From an uncultured Paracoccus sp. (GTDB lineage: Bacteria > Pseudomonadota > Alphaproteobacteria > Rhodobacterales > Rhodobacteraceae), in assembly GCA_934533075.1 (NCBI GenBank), contig CAKTBJ010000026.1, positions 1 to 44,126 of the forward strand: a stretch of DNA of 44,126 nt. The letters are read 5' to 3'. The notes beneath the pieces are model-generated. The model ran no database searches and was not told the origin of the DNA. It worked only from the letters and a program-made list of their open reading frames with translations. Positions 16,850-24,774 of the stretch are shown here, piece after piece. The stretch's first letter is position 1, and each line of letters starts with the position of its first letter. Made by a program: the position numbers and the translations under genes.

Positions 16850-17515
16850 ATGAGCCGCTGGCACCTGCACAGCCTGAACGCCCGCAACAGCCTGACCCGC
16901 CTGCTTCCCGAACTGCGCGCCGCCGGCAATCGCGCCGTGGAGCTGGCCGGGGCGGTGGCCGGGATGCCGGCCTTCGACCTTGTGGTGCGCGCCGGCGGGC
17001 CGGGGGCGATGATGACCGCGCGGGCGACGGCGCCGGGGGTGATCGACCTGATCCTGGACCCGGCGCGCTGGGACGAGGACCGATTCCTGCGCCTGCTGGT
17101 CCGGGCGATGCACCAGATGATGCGCCTCGACGCGGCGGGGCAGGGGGGCAGCCTCGGCGAGACCCTCGCCGGGCTGGGCCTTGCCGGTCACTTTGTCGTG
17201 CAGGTGCTGGGCGGCGCGCCGGAGGCGGAGGAGGCGCTGATCCCCGATCACGGCCTCGCCGGGCGGGCGCTGCGGGAATGGGGCAAGGTGGATTTCGACC
17301 GTGGCCTGTGGTTCGAGGGCAGCGGCGACCTGCCCGCAGGTGCCGCCCAAGGCCTTGCTTTCGCACTGGTTTCCCGCCACATCGCCCGCAACCCCTCGGC
17401 CACGCCCGCCAGCCTCGCGCGGGAGCCGGCCGAGAGCCTGCGCGCCACCCTGCGGGCGATGGCGGTCGAGGACGGGCGACGCCCGGAGGGGCGGATCACG
17501 GAACGCTCACGCTGA
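16850..17515 (+). CDS. DUF2268-like protein lacking the zinc-protease motif
   Basis: A 221-residue protein with codon use like its neighbours and a clear ribosome site (GAGGAGAGCCGAGA) before the ATG at 16850. The central part resembles predicted Zn-proteases of the DUF2268/YjaZ family: a hydrophobic helix, then SLGETLAGLGLAGHFV, equivalent to the family's T-L-x-E-x-L-x-x-E-G-L-A-x-H-F. In that family the preceding helix carries HExxH and the second segment an E-G metal ligand. Here the helix reads LVRAMHQMMR and the ligand Glu is Leu, so the metal site looks lost. The family assignment is from memory of the motifs. It is divergent from the methyltransferase and precedes lolA; function unknown. 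Confidence 0.68.
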   Translation: MSRWHLHSLNARNSLTRLLPELRAAGNRAVELAGAVAGMPAFDLVVRAGGPGAMMTARATAPGVIDLILDPARWDEDRFLRLLVRAMHQMMRLDAAGQGGSLGETLAGLGLAGHFVVQVLGGAPEAEEALIPDHGLAGRALREWGKVDFDRGLWFEGSGDLPAGAAQGLAFALVSRHIARNPSATPASLAREPAESLRATLRAMAVEDGRRPEGRITERSR

Positions 17516-17589
17516 GGCGGGCGTTGGGCGGCGTCGCTTCGCCATGACGTGACATGCACGCGCCGGGAAACCAGATAAAGAATCGAGCC

Positions 17590-18186
17590 ATGAAAACACT
17601 GACCTACGCCCTTGCGCCCGCCCTCGCCCTCTGCCTTGCGCTGCCCGCGCAGGCCGAGAAGATCCCGCTGTCCGAAATCTCGCGCGCGCTGAATGCGTTG
17701 CAGACGGTGCAGGGGGATTTCACCCAGATCAATTCGGACGGCACGATCTCGACCGGGCAGCTTTACATCCAGCGGCCGGGGCGGGTGCGGTTCGAATACA
17801 AGGGCGATGCGACGCTGATGCTGGCCTCGGGCGGCAAGGTGGCGGTGTTCGACCGCAAGTCGAACCAAGGCTATCAGGAATATCCGCTGTCGCAGACGCC
17901 GCTGTCGATCATCCTGGCGCCGAACGTCAACCTGGGTCAGGCGCGCATGGTCACGGCGCATACGGAAACCGACAACGCCACCATCGTCACCGCGCAGGAC
18001 CCGGCGCATCCCGAATACGGCAATATCCAGATGGTGTTCACCGCCAACCCGACCGAGCTGCGGCAATGGGTGGTGACCGACAACGGCGGCCAGAAGACCA
18101 CGGTGATCCTGGGCGAGATGACCAAGGGCACCAGCATCCCGGCGTCGAAATTCTCGATCACCGCGGAAGTGCAGCGGCGCCGCTGA
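17590..18186 (+). CDS. lolA: Outer-membrane lipoprotein carrier protein
   Basis: A 198-residue periplasmic protein with a signal peptide of about 22 residues ending LALPAQA, then the LolA beta-fold: LQTVQGDFTQINSDG, GQLYIQRPGRVRFEYK and a C-terminal half rich in beta strands. LolA accepts lipoproteins released by LolCDE and hands them to LolB. The ATG at 17590 begins the signal sequence; an in-frame start at 17554 would add a polar stretch before it. The gene converges on the glutathione transferase gene, 18 bases away. Confidence 0.92.
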   Translation: MKTLTYALAPALALCLALPAQAEKIPLSEISRALNALQTVQGDFTQINSDGTISTGQLYIQRPGRVRFEYKGDATLMLASGGKVAVFDRKSNQGYQEYPLSQTPLSIILAPNVNLGQARMVTAHTETDNATIVTAQDPAHPEYGNIQMVFTANPTELRQWVVTDNGGQKTTVILGEMTKGTSIPASKFSITAEVQRRR

Positions 18187-18204
18187 GGCGCCGCCGCGCC
18201 GGGG

Positions 18205-18918
18205 TCACGCCTTGGGCGGCGGGACCAGCAGCCCGCGCTGGACGGCGGGGCGAGCGAGGAAGGCATCCAGCCAGCGCCGCACATTGGCGAAGCTGTCCAT
18301 GTCGGTTTCCGCCGCCGCGCCATAGCCCTCGCGCAGGTTGCGCACCCAGGGGGCGGTGGCGATATCGGCGATCGAGTAATCCGGCCCGGCCAGCCATGCG
18401 CGTTCGGCCAGAACCTTGTCCATGACCGAAAGCAGGCGGCGCGCCTCGTTATAGTAACGCTGGCGGGGGCGGGGGTCCTCGATCTCGGCCCCCTTGTATT
18501 TGTGGAAGAAGCCGACCTGCCCGAACATCGGGCCGACGCCGCCCATCTGGAACATCAGCCATTGCAGCACCTGATACCGCTGCGCGCCGGCGACCGGCAG
18601 GAACTTGCCGGTCTTGTCGGCCAGATAGATCAGGATCGCCCCGGATTCCCACAGCCCCATCGGCTGCCCGTCCGGCCCGTCCGGGTCGAGGATCGCCGGA
18701 ATCTTGTTGTTGGGATTCAGCGACAGGAATTCCGGGGTCATCACGTCCGAATTATCGCCTGAAATATCAATGCGGTGAACCTCATAGGGCAGGCCGCATT
18801 CCTCCAGCATGATCGAGGCCTTGACCCCGTTCGGGGTGGCGAGGCTGTAAAGCTGGATGACATCGGGCCGGCTGGCGGGCCAGCGGCGGGTGATCGGAAA
18901 GGCGGACAGGTCGCTCAC
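18205..18918 (-). CDS. Glutathione S-transferase, YfcG/Ure2p-like
   Basis: A 237-residue glutathione transferase homologue. The N-terminal thioredoxin-like domain has IQLYSLATPNGVKASIMLEE, the cis-proline NNKIPAI and the glutathione gamma-glutamyl motif WESGAIL. The C-terminal helical domain contains YSIADIATAPW (the N-capping box). The Asn after the TP turn (TPNGVK) is typical of the YfcG class, which has disulfide reductase activity using two glutathiones. I chose a GTG start at 18918: GAGGGA lies six bases before it and homologues begin with the same SDLSAFPITRRWPA. An in-frame ATG at 18975 would overlap the promoter space shared with mscL. Confidence 0.88.
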   Translation of the reverse strand: MSDLSAFPITRRWPASRPDVIQLYSLATPNGVKASIMLEECGLPYEVHRIDISGDNSDVMTPEFLSLNPNNKIPAILDPDGPDGQPMGLWESGAILIYLADKTGKFLPVAGAQRYQVLQWLMFQMGGVGPMFGQVGFFHKYKGAEIEDPRPRQRYYNEARRLLSVMDKVLAERAWLAGPDYSIADIATAPWVRNLREGYGAAAETDMDSFANVRRWLDAFLARPAVQRGLLVPPPKA

Positions 18919-19008
18919 GAATGGTCCCTCGCGGTATATTGATGTTTTCGGCGGCTGCGGGCACAGAGAATCCACGCGCCGGCAGGCGATAAACAGAGAG
19001 GTAGGCTC

Positions 19009-19404
19009 ATGTTGAAAGAGTTCAAGGAGTTCATAGCCCGCGGCAATGTGATGGACCTCGCGGTGGGTATCATCATCGGCGCGGCCTTCACCGCCATCGT
19101 CAACTCGATGGTCGAGGACCTGATTAACCCGATCATCGGCCTAGTCATCGGCGGCGTCGATTTCTCGGATTTCGTGCTGCGCTTCGGCGAGGGCGACCAC
19201 GCCGCCACGATCCGCTATGGCGCGTTCATCACCTCGGTGATCAATTTCCTGATCATCGCCTGGGTGGTGTTCCTGCTGATCAAGGCCGTGAACCGCGTCC
19301 GCGGCATGGTCGAGACCCCGGAAAAGATCGAGGTTCCCCCCGCCGGTCCCACGCAGGAGCAGTTGCTGACCCAGATCCGCGACCTGCTGGCCAAGCAGAC
19401 CTGA
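19009..19404 (+). CDS. mscL: Large-conductance mechanosensitive channel
   Basis: A 131-residue inner-membrane channel that opens under turgor to release solutes during osmotic downshock. The N-terminal helix [16 protein letters not shown] and TM1 ([19 protein letters not shown]) are intact. A short periplasmic loop, TM2 (residues about 73-95) and a C-terminal bundle helix ([13 protein letters not shown]) follow. It is transcribed divergently from the glutathione transferase gene and has a good ribosome site (GAGAGGTAGG). Confidence 0.97.
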   Translation: MLKEFKEFIARGNVMDLAVGIIIGAAFTAIVNSMVEDLINPIIGLVIGGVDFSDFVLRFGEGDHAATIRYGAFITSVINFLIIAWVVFLLIKAVNRVRGMVETPEKIEVPPAGPTQEQLLTQIRDLLAKQT

Positions 19405-19405
19405 C

Positions 19406-19645
19406 CTAGCGCGCGGGCCAGTCGAGCAGCAGCTCCAGCACCGGCCCGCCCGTTTCCATCCGCCAGGTTCGGCGCGCCACCTGCAACGGAAGCCCCTCGC
19501 CCTCAAGCTGGATATGGTCCCCGACCTGCGCATGGACCAGCGCCGGATCGGGGACGACACGCGCGCCGCGGGCGGCCAGCACATCGCTTGCGCTGCGCGT
19601 CAGGCGCAGACAGATTGACGGTCGTTCAACAAAGGGGGCGGACAT
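19406..19645 (-). CDS. Small protein of unknown function, start overlapping DUF2165 gene
   Basis: A 79-residue frame with third-position G/C bias typical of real genes here and an orderly protein-like sequence (VGDHIQLEGEGLPLQVARR, ending LELLLDWPAR), suggesting a small beta-rich fold. I do not recognise a family. It ends one base after the mscL stop on the opposite strand. Its ATG (complement of 19643-19645) overlaps the ATG of DUF2165 on the plus strand within a single CATG. Only a weak GGAAAT lies upstream, so translation may be leaderless. The true start could be slightly downstream. Confidence 0.6.
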   Translation of the reverse strand: MSAPFVERPSICLRLTRSASDVLAARGARVVPDPALVHAQVGDHIQLEGEGLPLQVARRTWRMETGGPVLELLLDWPAR

Positions 19646-20138
19646 GATCCGTATTTCCAAGATCGTGATGGTGGCGGGGCTGGGCCTGTTCGGCCTGCTG
19701 GTCGCCTTCAACAATATCACCGATTACGGCTCGAATTTCGAGTTCGTAAAGCATGTTCTCAGCATGGACACCACCTTCCCCGGCAACAAGGCGATGTATC
19801 GCGCCATCGAGGTGCCGGCGATCTGGCATCTGGGTTATTGGGTGATCATCGCCGGCGAGGCCCTGACCGGCGCCCTGTTCGCCGGCGCCGCCTGGGAGAT
19901 GTTCGCCGCGCGGCGCGCCGATGCCGCGGGCTTCCGCCGCGCCAAGCGGCTGGTGGCCGCCGGCGCGACGACCGGGTTCCTGGTGTGGTTCGTGGGCTTC
20001 ATGGTCGTCGGCGCCGAGTGGTTCCTGATGTGGCAAAGTCCGACCTGGAACGGCCAGATGGCGGCCTTCCAGTTCTATACCTCGATCCTGCTGGTGCTGG
20101 TCTATGTGATGCAGCCCGATCCCGAGCCGTGGGAGTGA
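19644..20138 (+). CDS. DUF2165 small integral membrane protein
   Basis: A 164-residue inner-membrane protein with four hydrophobic segments (about 6-23, 62-88, 105-128 and 137-156). It carries the DUF2165 signature NNITDYGSNFEFVKHVLSMD after the first helix. The family is found mainly in Proteobacteria and has no established role. AAGGGGG precedes the ATG by five bases. The start codon shares the CATG at 19643-19646 with the opposite-strand small gene, so promoters of the two must each lie within the other's coding region. Confidence 0.9.
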   Translation: MIRISKIVMVAGLGLFGLLVAFNNITDYGSNFEFVKHVLSMDTTFPGNKAMYRAIEVPAIWHLGYWVIIAGEALTGALFAGAAWEMFAARRADAAGFRRAKRLVAAGATTGFLVWFVGFMVVGAEWFLMWQSPTWNGQMAAFQFYTSILLVLVYVMQPDPEPWE

Positions 20139-20181
20139 CCCCCTGACCGCCCCGGCCGGCGCCCGCGTGGCGTCGGCCGGC

Positions 20182-20214
20182 AAAAGAAAACCCCCGCAGC
20201 CGGGCTGAGGGGGT
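20182..20214 (-). terminator. Intrinsic terminator of rpsU
   Basis: On the minus strand ACCCCC pairs with GGGGGT (inner AGC-GCT also pairs) and is followed by TTTCTTTTG. It begins 28 bases after the rpsU stop codon and also lies 40 bases beyond the convergent DUF2165 gene. Confidence 0.8.
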
Positions 20215-20242
20215 GATCCGTTCTTTCAGTGTCGCAAACGCC

Positions 20243-20449
20243 TTACAGCGCGCCTTCGCGCTGGGCTTTCTTCCGCGCCAGCTTGCGGGCACGGCGGACG
20301 GCCTCGGCCTTTTCGCGGGCCTTCTTGACGGAAGGCTTCTCGAAGTGCTGGCGAAGCTTCATCTCACGGAAAACGCCCTCGCGCTGAAGTTTCTTCTTCA
20401 GGGCACGGAGCGCCTGTTCGACGTTGTTGTCGCGAACGCTGACCTGCAT
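20243..20449 (-). CDS. rpsU: 30S ribosomal protein S21
   Basis: A 68-residue, strongly basic ribosomal protein of the S21 family, beginning [20 protein letters not shown] and ending in a Lys/Arg/Ala helix. S21 sits near the anti-Shine-Dalgarno region of 16S rRNA and helps initiation. It is monocistronic with its own promoter, a very strong ribosome site (AGGAAGGTGGTG) and its own terminator. The start is set by the conserved N-terminus. Confidence 0.97.
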   Translation of the reverse strand: MQVSVRDNNVEQALRALKKKLQREGVFREMKLRQHFEKPSVKKAREKAEAVRRARKLARKKAQREGAL

Positions 20450-20502
20450 GTGGTTGTCACCACCTTCCTAGGTTAGAGTTGTAAAGATTTGCAGGAGATG
20501 CC

Positions 20503-20531
20503 CCTATAAGGGGGCCGCGCGCATTTGTCCA
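20503..20531 (-). promoter_or_regulatory. Candidate rpsU promoter
   Basis: Reading the minus strand, TGGACA (20531-20526) and TATAGG (20508-20503) are spaced by exactly 17 bases, with the start of transcription expected near 20496. The -10 lies inside a palindrome, CCCCT-ATA-AGGGG (20501-20513). Confidence 0.55.
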
Positions 20532-20547
20532 GACGGAGGCCGAGGCC

Positions 20548-21237
20548 ATGAGTGAATCCGAGGTGACGATCGCCGCCCGCCGCGCCGCCCTGGTGCAGGC
20601 CGCGCTGGCGCATGTGCCTTTCGACGGCATGAACGCGCGCGCGCTGGCCGCCGGCGCGGCGGATCTGGGCATCGCGCCCGATCTGGCGGCGGTGCTGGTG
20701 CCGGGCGGCGGTGCCGGGCTGGCCGCCGCCTATCATCGCGCGGCGGATGCGCAACTGGCGGACTGGCTTGCCAGGACCCCGCCGGAGGGGCGTTTCCGCG
20801 ACCGCATCGCGGCGGCGGTGATCCGGCGCCTGCTGCTGGTGGACCGCGAACTGGTCCGCGCGGGCGCCGCGACCCTGGCGCTGCCCGCCCATGCCGGGCT
20901 GGCCGCGCGGCTGATGGGCGAGACCGCGGACGTGATCTGGTCGGGCCTGGGCGATACGTCGCAGGACGTGAACTGGTGGACCAAGCGGGGCATCCTGGCC
21001 TCGGTCATCGGGGCGACGGTGCTGTATTGGCTGGGCGACGACAGCGAGGGCATCGCCGATACCCGTGCTTTCCTCGACCGCCGCATCGAGGGGGTGATGC
21101 GATTCGAGAAGGCCAAGGCCGAACTGGCCAAGGTGCCGGGCCTGGCCGGGCTGGCGCGTGCGGCGACCGGCTGGATCACCGCCCCCGGCCCGCGCGACCT
21201 GCCGGGCGGCTGGCGCCCGCAGCGCAACAGCATCTGA
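20548..21237 (+). CDS. COQ9 family ubiquinone-biosynthesis protein
   Basis: A 229-residue homologue of COQ9. It has an N-terminal TetR-like helical region and the family C-terminus: ADVIWSGLGDTSQDVNWWTK, then the ATVLYWLGDDSEG segment. COQ9 in mitochondria and alphaproteobacteria binds isoprenoid lipids and presents the quinone precursor to the COQ7 hydroxylase. The start follows GGAGGCCGAGGCC. The quinone oxidoreductase gene begins nine bases downstream, so the two likely form a quinone-related operon. Confidence 0.9.
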   Translation: MSESEVTIAARRAALVQAALAHVPFDGMNARALAAGAADLGIAPDLAAVLVPGGGAGLAAAYHRAADAQLADWLARTPPEGRFRDRIAAAVIRRLLLVDRELVRAGAATLALPAHAGLAARLMGETADVIWSGLGDTSQDVNWWTKRGILASVIGATVLYWLGDDSEGIADTRAFLDRRIEGVMRFEKAKAELAKVPGLAGLARAATGWITAPGPRDLPGGWRPQRNSI

Positions 21238-21246
21238 GGAAAGCCG

Positions 21247-22245
21247 ATGCCCGTGCCCCCCACCGTGCCCCATGACATGATCGCCGTCGAGATCACCGCC
21301 CCCGGCGGGCCGGAGGTGCTGCGCCCCGCCCGCCGCCCGGTGCCGGTTCCCTGCCATGACGAGGTGCTGATTCGCGTCGCCCATGCCGGCGTGAACCGCC
21401 CCGACCTGTTCCAGCGCGCCGGCGCCTATCCGCCGCCCGCCGGCGCCTCGGACCTGCCGGGGCTGGAGGTGTCGGGCCATGTCGCGGCCGTGGGGGCCGG
21501 GGTGCGCGACTGGCGGGTGAATGATGCCGTCTGTGCGCTGCTGCCCGGCGGCGGCTATGCCGAATATGCCGTGACCCCGGCGGCGCATTGCCTGCCGGTG
21601 CCGGCGGGCATGGACCTGCGCGCGGCCGCCGGGTTGTGCGAGACCGCCTTCACCGTCTGGTCGAACGTCGTCATGCGCGGCGGGCTGCGGGCGGGCGAGC
21701 GGTTCCTTGTCCACGGCGGCAGTTCCGGCATCGGCACGATGGCGATCCAGGTGGCGTATGCGCTGGGCGCACGCGTCTTCGCCACCGCCGGCAGCGCCGG
21801 GAAATGCGCTGCCTGCGCCGGGCTGGGCGCCGAGGCGATCAACTATCGCGAGGCCGATTTCGTCGAGGTCCTGCGCGCGGCGGGCGGCGCGGACCTGATC
21901 CTCGACATGGTGGGCGGCAGCTATTTCCGGCGCAACATCAAGGCGATGGCCAATGACGGGCGCATGGTCATCATCGCCAGCCTTGAGGGGCCGAAGGTCG
22001 AGGCCAACCTGAACGAGATCATGGCCCGCCGGCTGACCGTCACCGGCAGCACGCTGCGCCCGCAGGCACATCGCAACAAGGCCCGCATCGCGGCCGAATT
22101 GCGCCGCCATCTGTGGCCGCTGATCGAGGCCGGCCGGGTCAAGGTTCTGATCGACCAGCACTTTCCCCTGCGCGATGCTGCGGCTGCCCATGCCCGCATG
22201 GAGGCCGCCCCGCCCATCGGCAAGCTGATCCTCGACATGGCCTGA
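21247..22245 (+). CDS. NAD(P)H:quinone oxidoreductase, PIG3-type zinc-independent MDR
   Basis: A 332-residue medium-chain dehydrogenase/reductase without the catalytic zinc ligands. The N-terminal domain has the quinone-reductase signature HAGVNRPDLFQRAGAYPPP. The Rossmann fold shows FLVHGGSSGIGTMAIQVAYALG, the pattern of NADPH-binding quinone reductases of the TP53I3/PIG3 group. It probably reduces quinones one electron at a time. It follows COQ9 by nine bases and ends two bases from fliI on the opposite strand, with no visible terminator between them. Confidence 0.9.
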   Translation: MPVPPTVPHDMIAVEITAPGGPEVLRPARRPVPVPCHDEVLIRVAHAGVNRPDLFQRAGAYPPPAGASDLPGLEVSGHVAAVGAGVRDWRVNDAVCALLPGGGYAEYAVTPAAHCLPVPAGMDLRAAAGLCETAFTVWSNVVMRGGLRAGERFLVHGGSSGIGTMAIQVAYALGARVFATAGSAGKCAACAGLGAEAINYREADFVEVLRAAGGADLILDMVGGSYFRRNIKAMANDGRMVIIASLEGPKVEANLNEIMARRLTVTGSTLRPQAHRNKARIAAELRRHLWPLIEAGRVKVLIDQHFPLRDAAAAHARMEAAPPIGKLILDMA

Positions 22246-22247
22246 CC

Positions 22248-23558
22248 TCATTCCCGGCCGGCCAGGGCCTCGGAAAGCAAGGCGAAGCTGGCCTCCGGGT
22301 TGCCTGCGCGCCGCGTCACGAACCGGTCGAGGCCGGGATAAAGCCGCACGGCCTCGTCCAGCGCCGCATCCGAGCCGGGCGCGTAAAGCCCGGCGCGGAT
22401 CATCAACTCCGATTCGGCATAGAGGCCGAGACTGGCGCGCGCCTGCCCGATCAGCCGGTTCTCGGCCTCGCTGGCCGCCCCCGGCAGCGAGCGCGAGACC
22501 GAGCGCAGCACGTCGATGGCCGGAAACCGCCCGCGCTCGGCAATGGCGCGGTCCAGCACGACATGGCCGTCCAGCACGCCGCGCAGGATGTCGGCCACCG
22601 GCTCGTCCATGTCCGATCCCGCGACCAGCACGCTGAAGATGCCGGTGATGTCGCCCGCCCCCTCCGGCCCCGGCCCGCTGCGTTCCGCCAGCGCCATGAT
22701 CAGATGCGAGGTCGAGGCCGGAAAGCCGCGATAGCTGGGCTGCTCGCCCGCGGTCAGGGCGATTTCCCGATGCGCCTCGGCAAAGCGGGTGATCGAATCG
22801 GCCAGGAACAGCACATGCTTGCCGCCGTCGCGGAAATGCTCGGCCACGGCCATCGCCGCCCAGGCGCAGCGGCGGCGGATCAGCGGCGGCTGGTCCGAGG
22901 TCGCCGCCACCACCACCGCCCGCGCCATGCCCTCCGGCCCCAGCACCTCCTCGATGAACTCGCGCAATTCGCGTCCGCGCTCGCCGATCAGGGCGATGAC
23001 CACCACATCGGCCTCGACCCCCTTGGCCAGCGAGGCCAGCAGCGTCGATTTGCCGACACCCGAGCCGGCGAACAGCCCCATCCGCTGCCCCCGCACCAGC
23101 GGCAGCAGCGTATCGAACACCGCCAGCCCGGTGCCCAGCCGTGCGCCCAGCCGGCGACGGTCGGCGGCCGGCGGCGGCGGAGCGCGGAACGCGCGCGCAT
23201 GGGGGCCGGGGGCCAGCGGCCGCCCGTCCAAGGGCTGGCCGAACGGGTCGATGACGCGACCGACCCAATGGTCGGCGGGCGCGATGGTGGGGGTGAACAG
23301 CAACTCCGCCGCCGTGCCCACCGAAAGTCCGTCCAGCGGCCCCTCCGGCAGGACCAGCAGGCTGCGCGCGGTGATCCCCACCACCTCGCCATGCAGGGGC
23401 GTGCCCGCGCGCGCCAGGCACAGCCGGTCCCCCAGCGAGGCCTGCCGCGACAGCCCGGCCACCTGCACGCCCCCGGCGCGAATCGCCGTCACCTGCCCGA
23501 AATGCCGCAAGGGCGACAATCCGGCGATCCGCCGTGCGATTTCCGCTGAATTCGTCAT
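22248..23558 (-). CDS. fliI: Flagellar export ATPase FliI
   Basis: A 436-residue F1-beta-like ATPase of the flagellar type III export apparatus. The Walker A loop AGSGVGKST is at residues 164-172, and the type III signature VIALIGERGRELREF and Walker B LFLADSITRFAEAHRE follow. The N-terminal beta-barrel and C-terminal helical domain are complete. The start at 23558 gives the normal length; a longer in-frame extension would be antisense to flgB. It diverges from the flgB operon over a 99-base spacer with a CtrA-like site. Confidence 0.95.
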   Translation of the reverse strand: MTNSAEIARRIAGLSPLRHFGQVTAIRAGGVQVAGLSRQASLGDRLCLARAGTPLHGEVVGITARSLLVLPEGPLDGLSVGTAAELLFTPTIAPADHWVGRVIDPFGQPLDGRPLAPGPHARAFRAPPPPAADRRRLGARLGTGLAVFDTLLPLVRGQRMGLFAGSGVGKSTLLASLAKGVEADVVVIALIGERGRELREFIEEVLGPEGMARAVVVAATSDQPPLIRRRCAWAAMAVAEHFRDGGKHVLFLADSITRFAEAHREIALTAGEQPSYRGFPASTSHLIMALAERSGPGPEGAGDITGIFSVLVAGSDMDEPVADILRGVLDGHVVLDRAIAERGRFPAIDVLRSVSRSLPGAASEAENRLIGQARASLGLYAESELMIRAGLYAPGSDAALDEAVRLYPGLDRFVTRRAGNPEASFALLSEALAGRE

Positions 23559-23609
23559 TTTTCGCCCTGATTCCCTGCCCGGACCCTTCGTCCCGAAACT
23601 GTTTCTAAA

Positions 23610-23641
23610 CCTTCGGGGGTTAAGACCGGGTTTATCGAAGG
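23610..23641. promoter_or_regulatory. CtrA-like TTAA-N7-TTTA site in an inverted repeat, fliI/flgB spacer
   Basis: TTAA at 23620-23623 and TTTA at 23631-23634 are separated by exactly seven bases, one mismatch from the CtrA consensus TTAA-N7-TTAA. The site is centred inside an inverted repeat, CCTTCG (23610-23615) and CGAAGG (23636-23641). It is 24 bases upstream of flgB and 62 from fliI. CtrA is known to control flagellar genes in many alphaproteobacteria; binding here is inferred. Confidence 0.45.
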
Positions 23642-23657
23642 CAAGGGAATCACCGCG

Positions 23658-24050
23658 ATGGACGCAGGAATGGACATGATGGCGATGGCGCGGGCGCTGA
23701 CCGCGCATGCGGTCTCGCGCCAGCAATTGCTGGCCCGCAACGTGGCCAATGCCGACACGCCCGGCTATCGCGCGCAGGATCTGGGCGGCTTTGCCGAACT
23801 GGTCGAATCGCGCGGCGGGGCGCCGGCCGTGCCGATGCTGGCCACGCGGGCGGGGCACCAGACCGGCCTCGGCTGGGACCTGTCGCAGCGGCGGGTGGAT
23901 GCGGGGGGCGAGGTCTCGCCCAACGGCAACACCGTATCGCTGGAGGACGAGATGTTCCGCCAGGCCGATATCCGGCGCGAGCATCAGCTTTCCCTGACCA
24001 TCTATGACGCCGGCCTGCGCCTGACGCGCGGCGCGCTGGGCCGCAGGTAG
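23658..24050 (+). CDS. flgB: Flagellar basal-body rod protein FlgB
   Basis: A 130-residue proximal rod subunit. It has the rod signature QQLLARNVANADTPGYRAQD near residues 22-41 and a C-terminal coiled-coil helix with SLEDEMFRQADIRREHQLS. It is exported through the FliI-driven apparatus and polymerises in the periplasmic rod. First gene of the plus-strand basal-body operon. Confidence 0.95.
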   Translation: MDAGMDMMAMARALTAHAVSRQQLLARNVANADTPGYRAQDLGGFAELVESRGGAPAVPMLATRAGHQTGLGWDLSQRRVDAGGEVSPNGNTVSLEDEMFRQADIRREHQLSLTIYDAGLRLTRGALGRR

Positions 24051-24060
24051 GGAGGGCGCG

Positions 24061-24450
24061 ATGGACGGTCTTTCCGCCACGGCGATCTCGGTTTCGGGGA
24101 TGCGGGCGCAGGCGCAGCGGCTGCGCCATGTGGCCGAGAACATCGCCAATGTCGACACGCCCGGCTATCGCCGCAAGCTGATGACCTTCGAGCCGGGGCG
24201 CGAGGGCGGCCGTCTCAGCGGTGCGGTCGAGGCCGGGCGCGTGCGGCTGGACAACAGCCCGCTGCCGCAGGTCTTCGACCCGGAAAGCCCGCTGGCGGGA
24301 CCGGACGGGTTCTATCTCGGCTCCAACGTCGACCTGATCGTGGAGATCGCCGACTCGCGCGAGGCCAGCCGCAGCTATGAGGCCAATCTGCGCGTCTTTG
24401 AACAATCCCGGCAGATGAGCGGCGCGCTGCTCGACCTGCTGCGCCGGTAA
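24061..24450 (+). CDS. flgC: Flagellar basal-body rod protein FlgC
   Basis: A 129-residue rod subunit with the conserved N-terminal stretch GMRAQAQRLRHVAENIANVD followed by TPGYRRK and a C-terminal helix with the rod YEAN box (SREASRSYEANLRVFEQS). It lies ten bases after flgB with a GGAGGG ribosome site. Confidence 0.95.
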   Translation: MDGLSATAISVSGMRAQAQRLRHVAENIANVDTPGYRRKLMTFEPGREGGRLSGAVEAGRVRLDNSPLPQVFDPESPLAGPDGFYLGSNVDLIVEIADSREASRSYEANLRVFEQSRQMSGALLDLLRR

Positions 24451-24471
24451 CGGTTTGAAAGGAGAGGCAGA

Positions 24472-24774
24472 ATGCTGACACAGATGAATGCCATCGCCGG
24501 ATATGGCGCGGCGAGGCCCGTGGTCGCCCCGCACGCCGGGGCGGCGGGGGCGGCGTTGAGTCCGGTGCCGCAGGCGCTGGCCGGCGGCGGCGACCGCTTT
24601 CAGGCCACGCTGGACCAGGTGGACCGGACCGCCATCGCCGCCATGACCGGCAAGGCCGACACGCATCTTCTGGTGCAGCGCGTGGCCGAGGCCGAACTGG
24701 CGCTGGAGACCGTGGTCGCCGTGCGCGACAAGGTGGTCGAGGCCTGGCAGGACATTCTGAGGATGCCCGTCTGA
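24472..24774 (+). CDS. fliE: Flagellar hook-basal body complex protein FliE
   Basis: A 100-residue MS-ring/rod junction protein. The C-terminal helix HLLVQRVAEAELALETVVAV then RDKVVEAWQDILRMPV is the FliE signature. AAAGGAGAGG precedes the ATG, one of the best ribosome sites in the operon. The stop overlaps the fliQ start (TGATG at 24772-24776). Confidence 0.93.
   Translation: MLTQMNAIAGYGAARPVVAPHAGAAGAALSPVPQALAGGGDRFQATLDQVDRTAIAAMTGKADTHLLVQRVAEAELALETVVAVRDKVVEAWQDILRMPV

Noticed and set aside
23559..23657. A sigma-54 promoter before flgB.
   Set aside because: No GG-N10-GC element of the right form could be found in the spacer.
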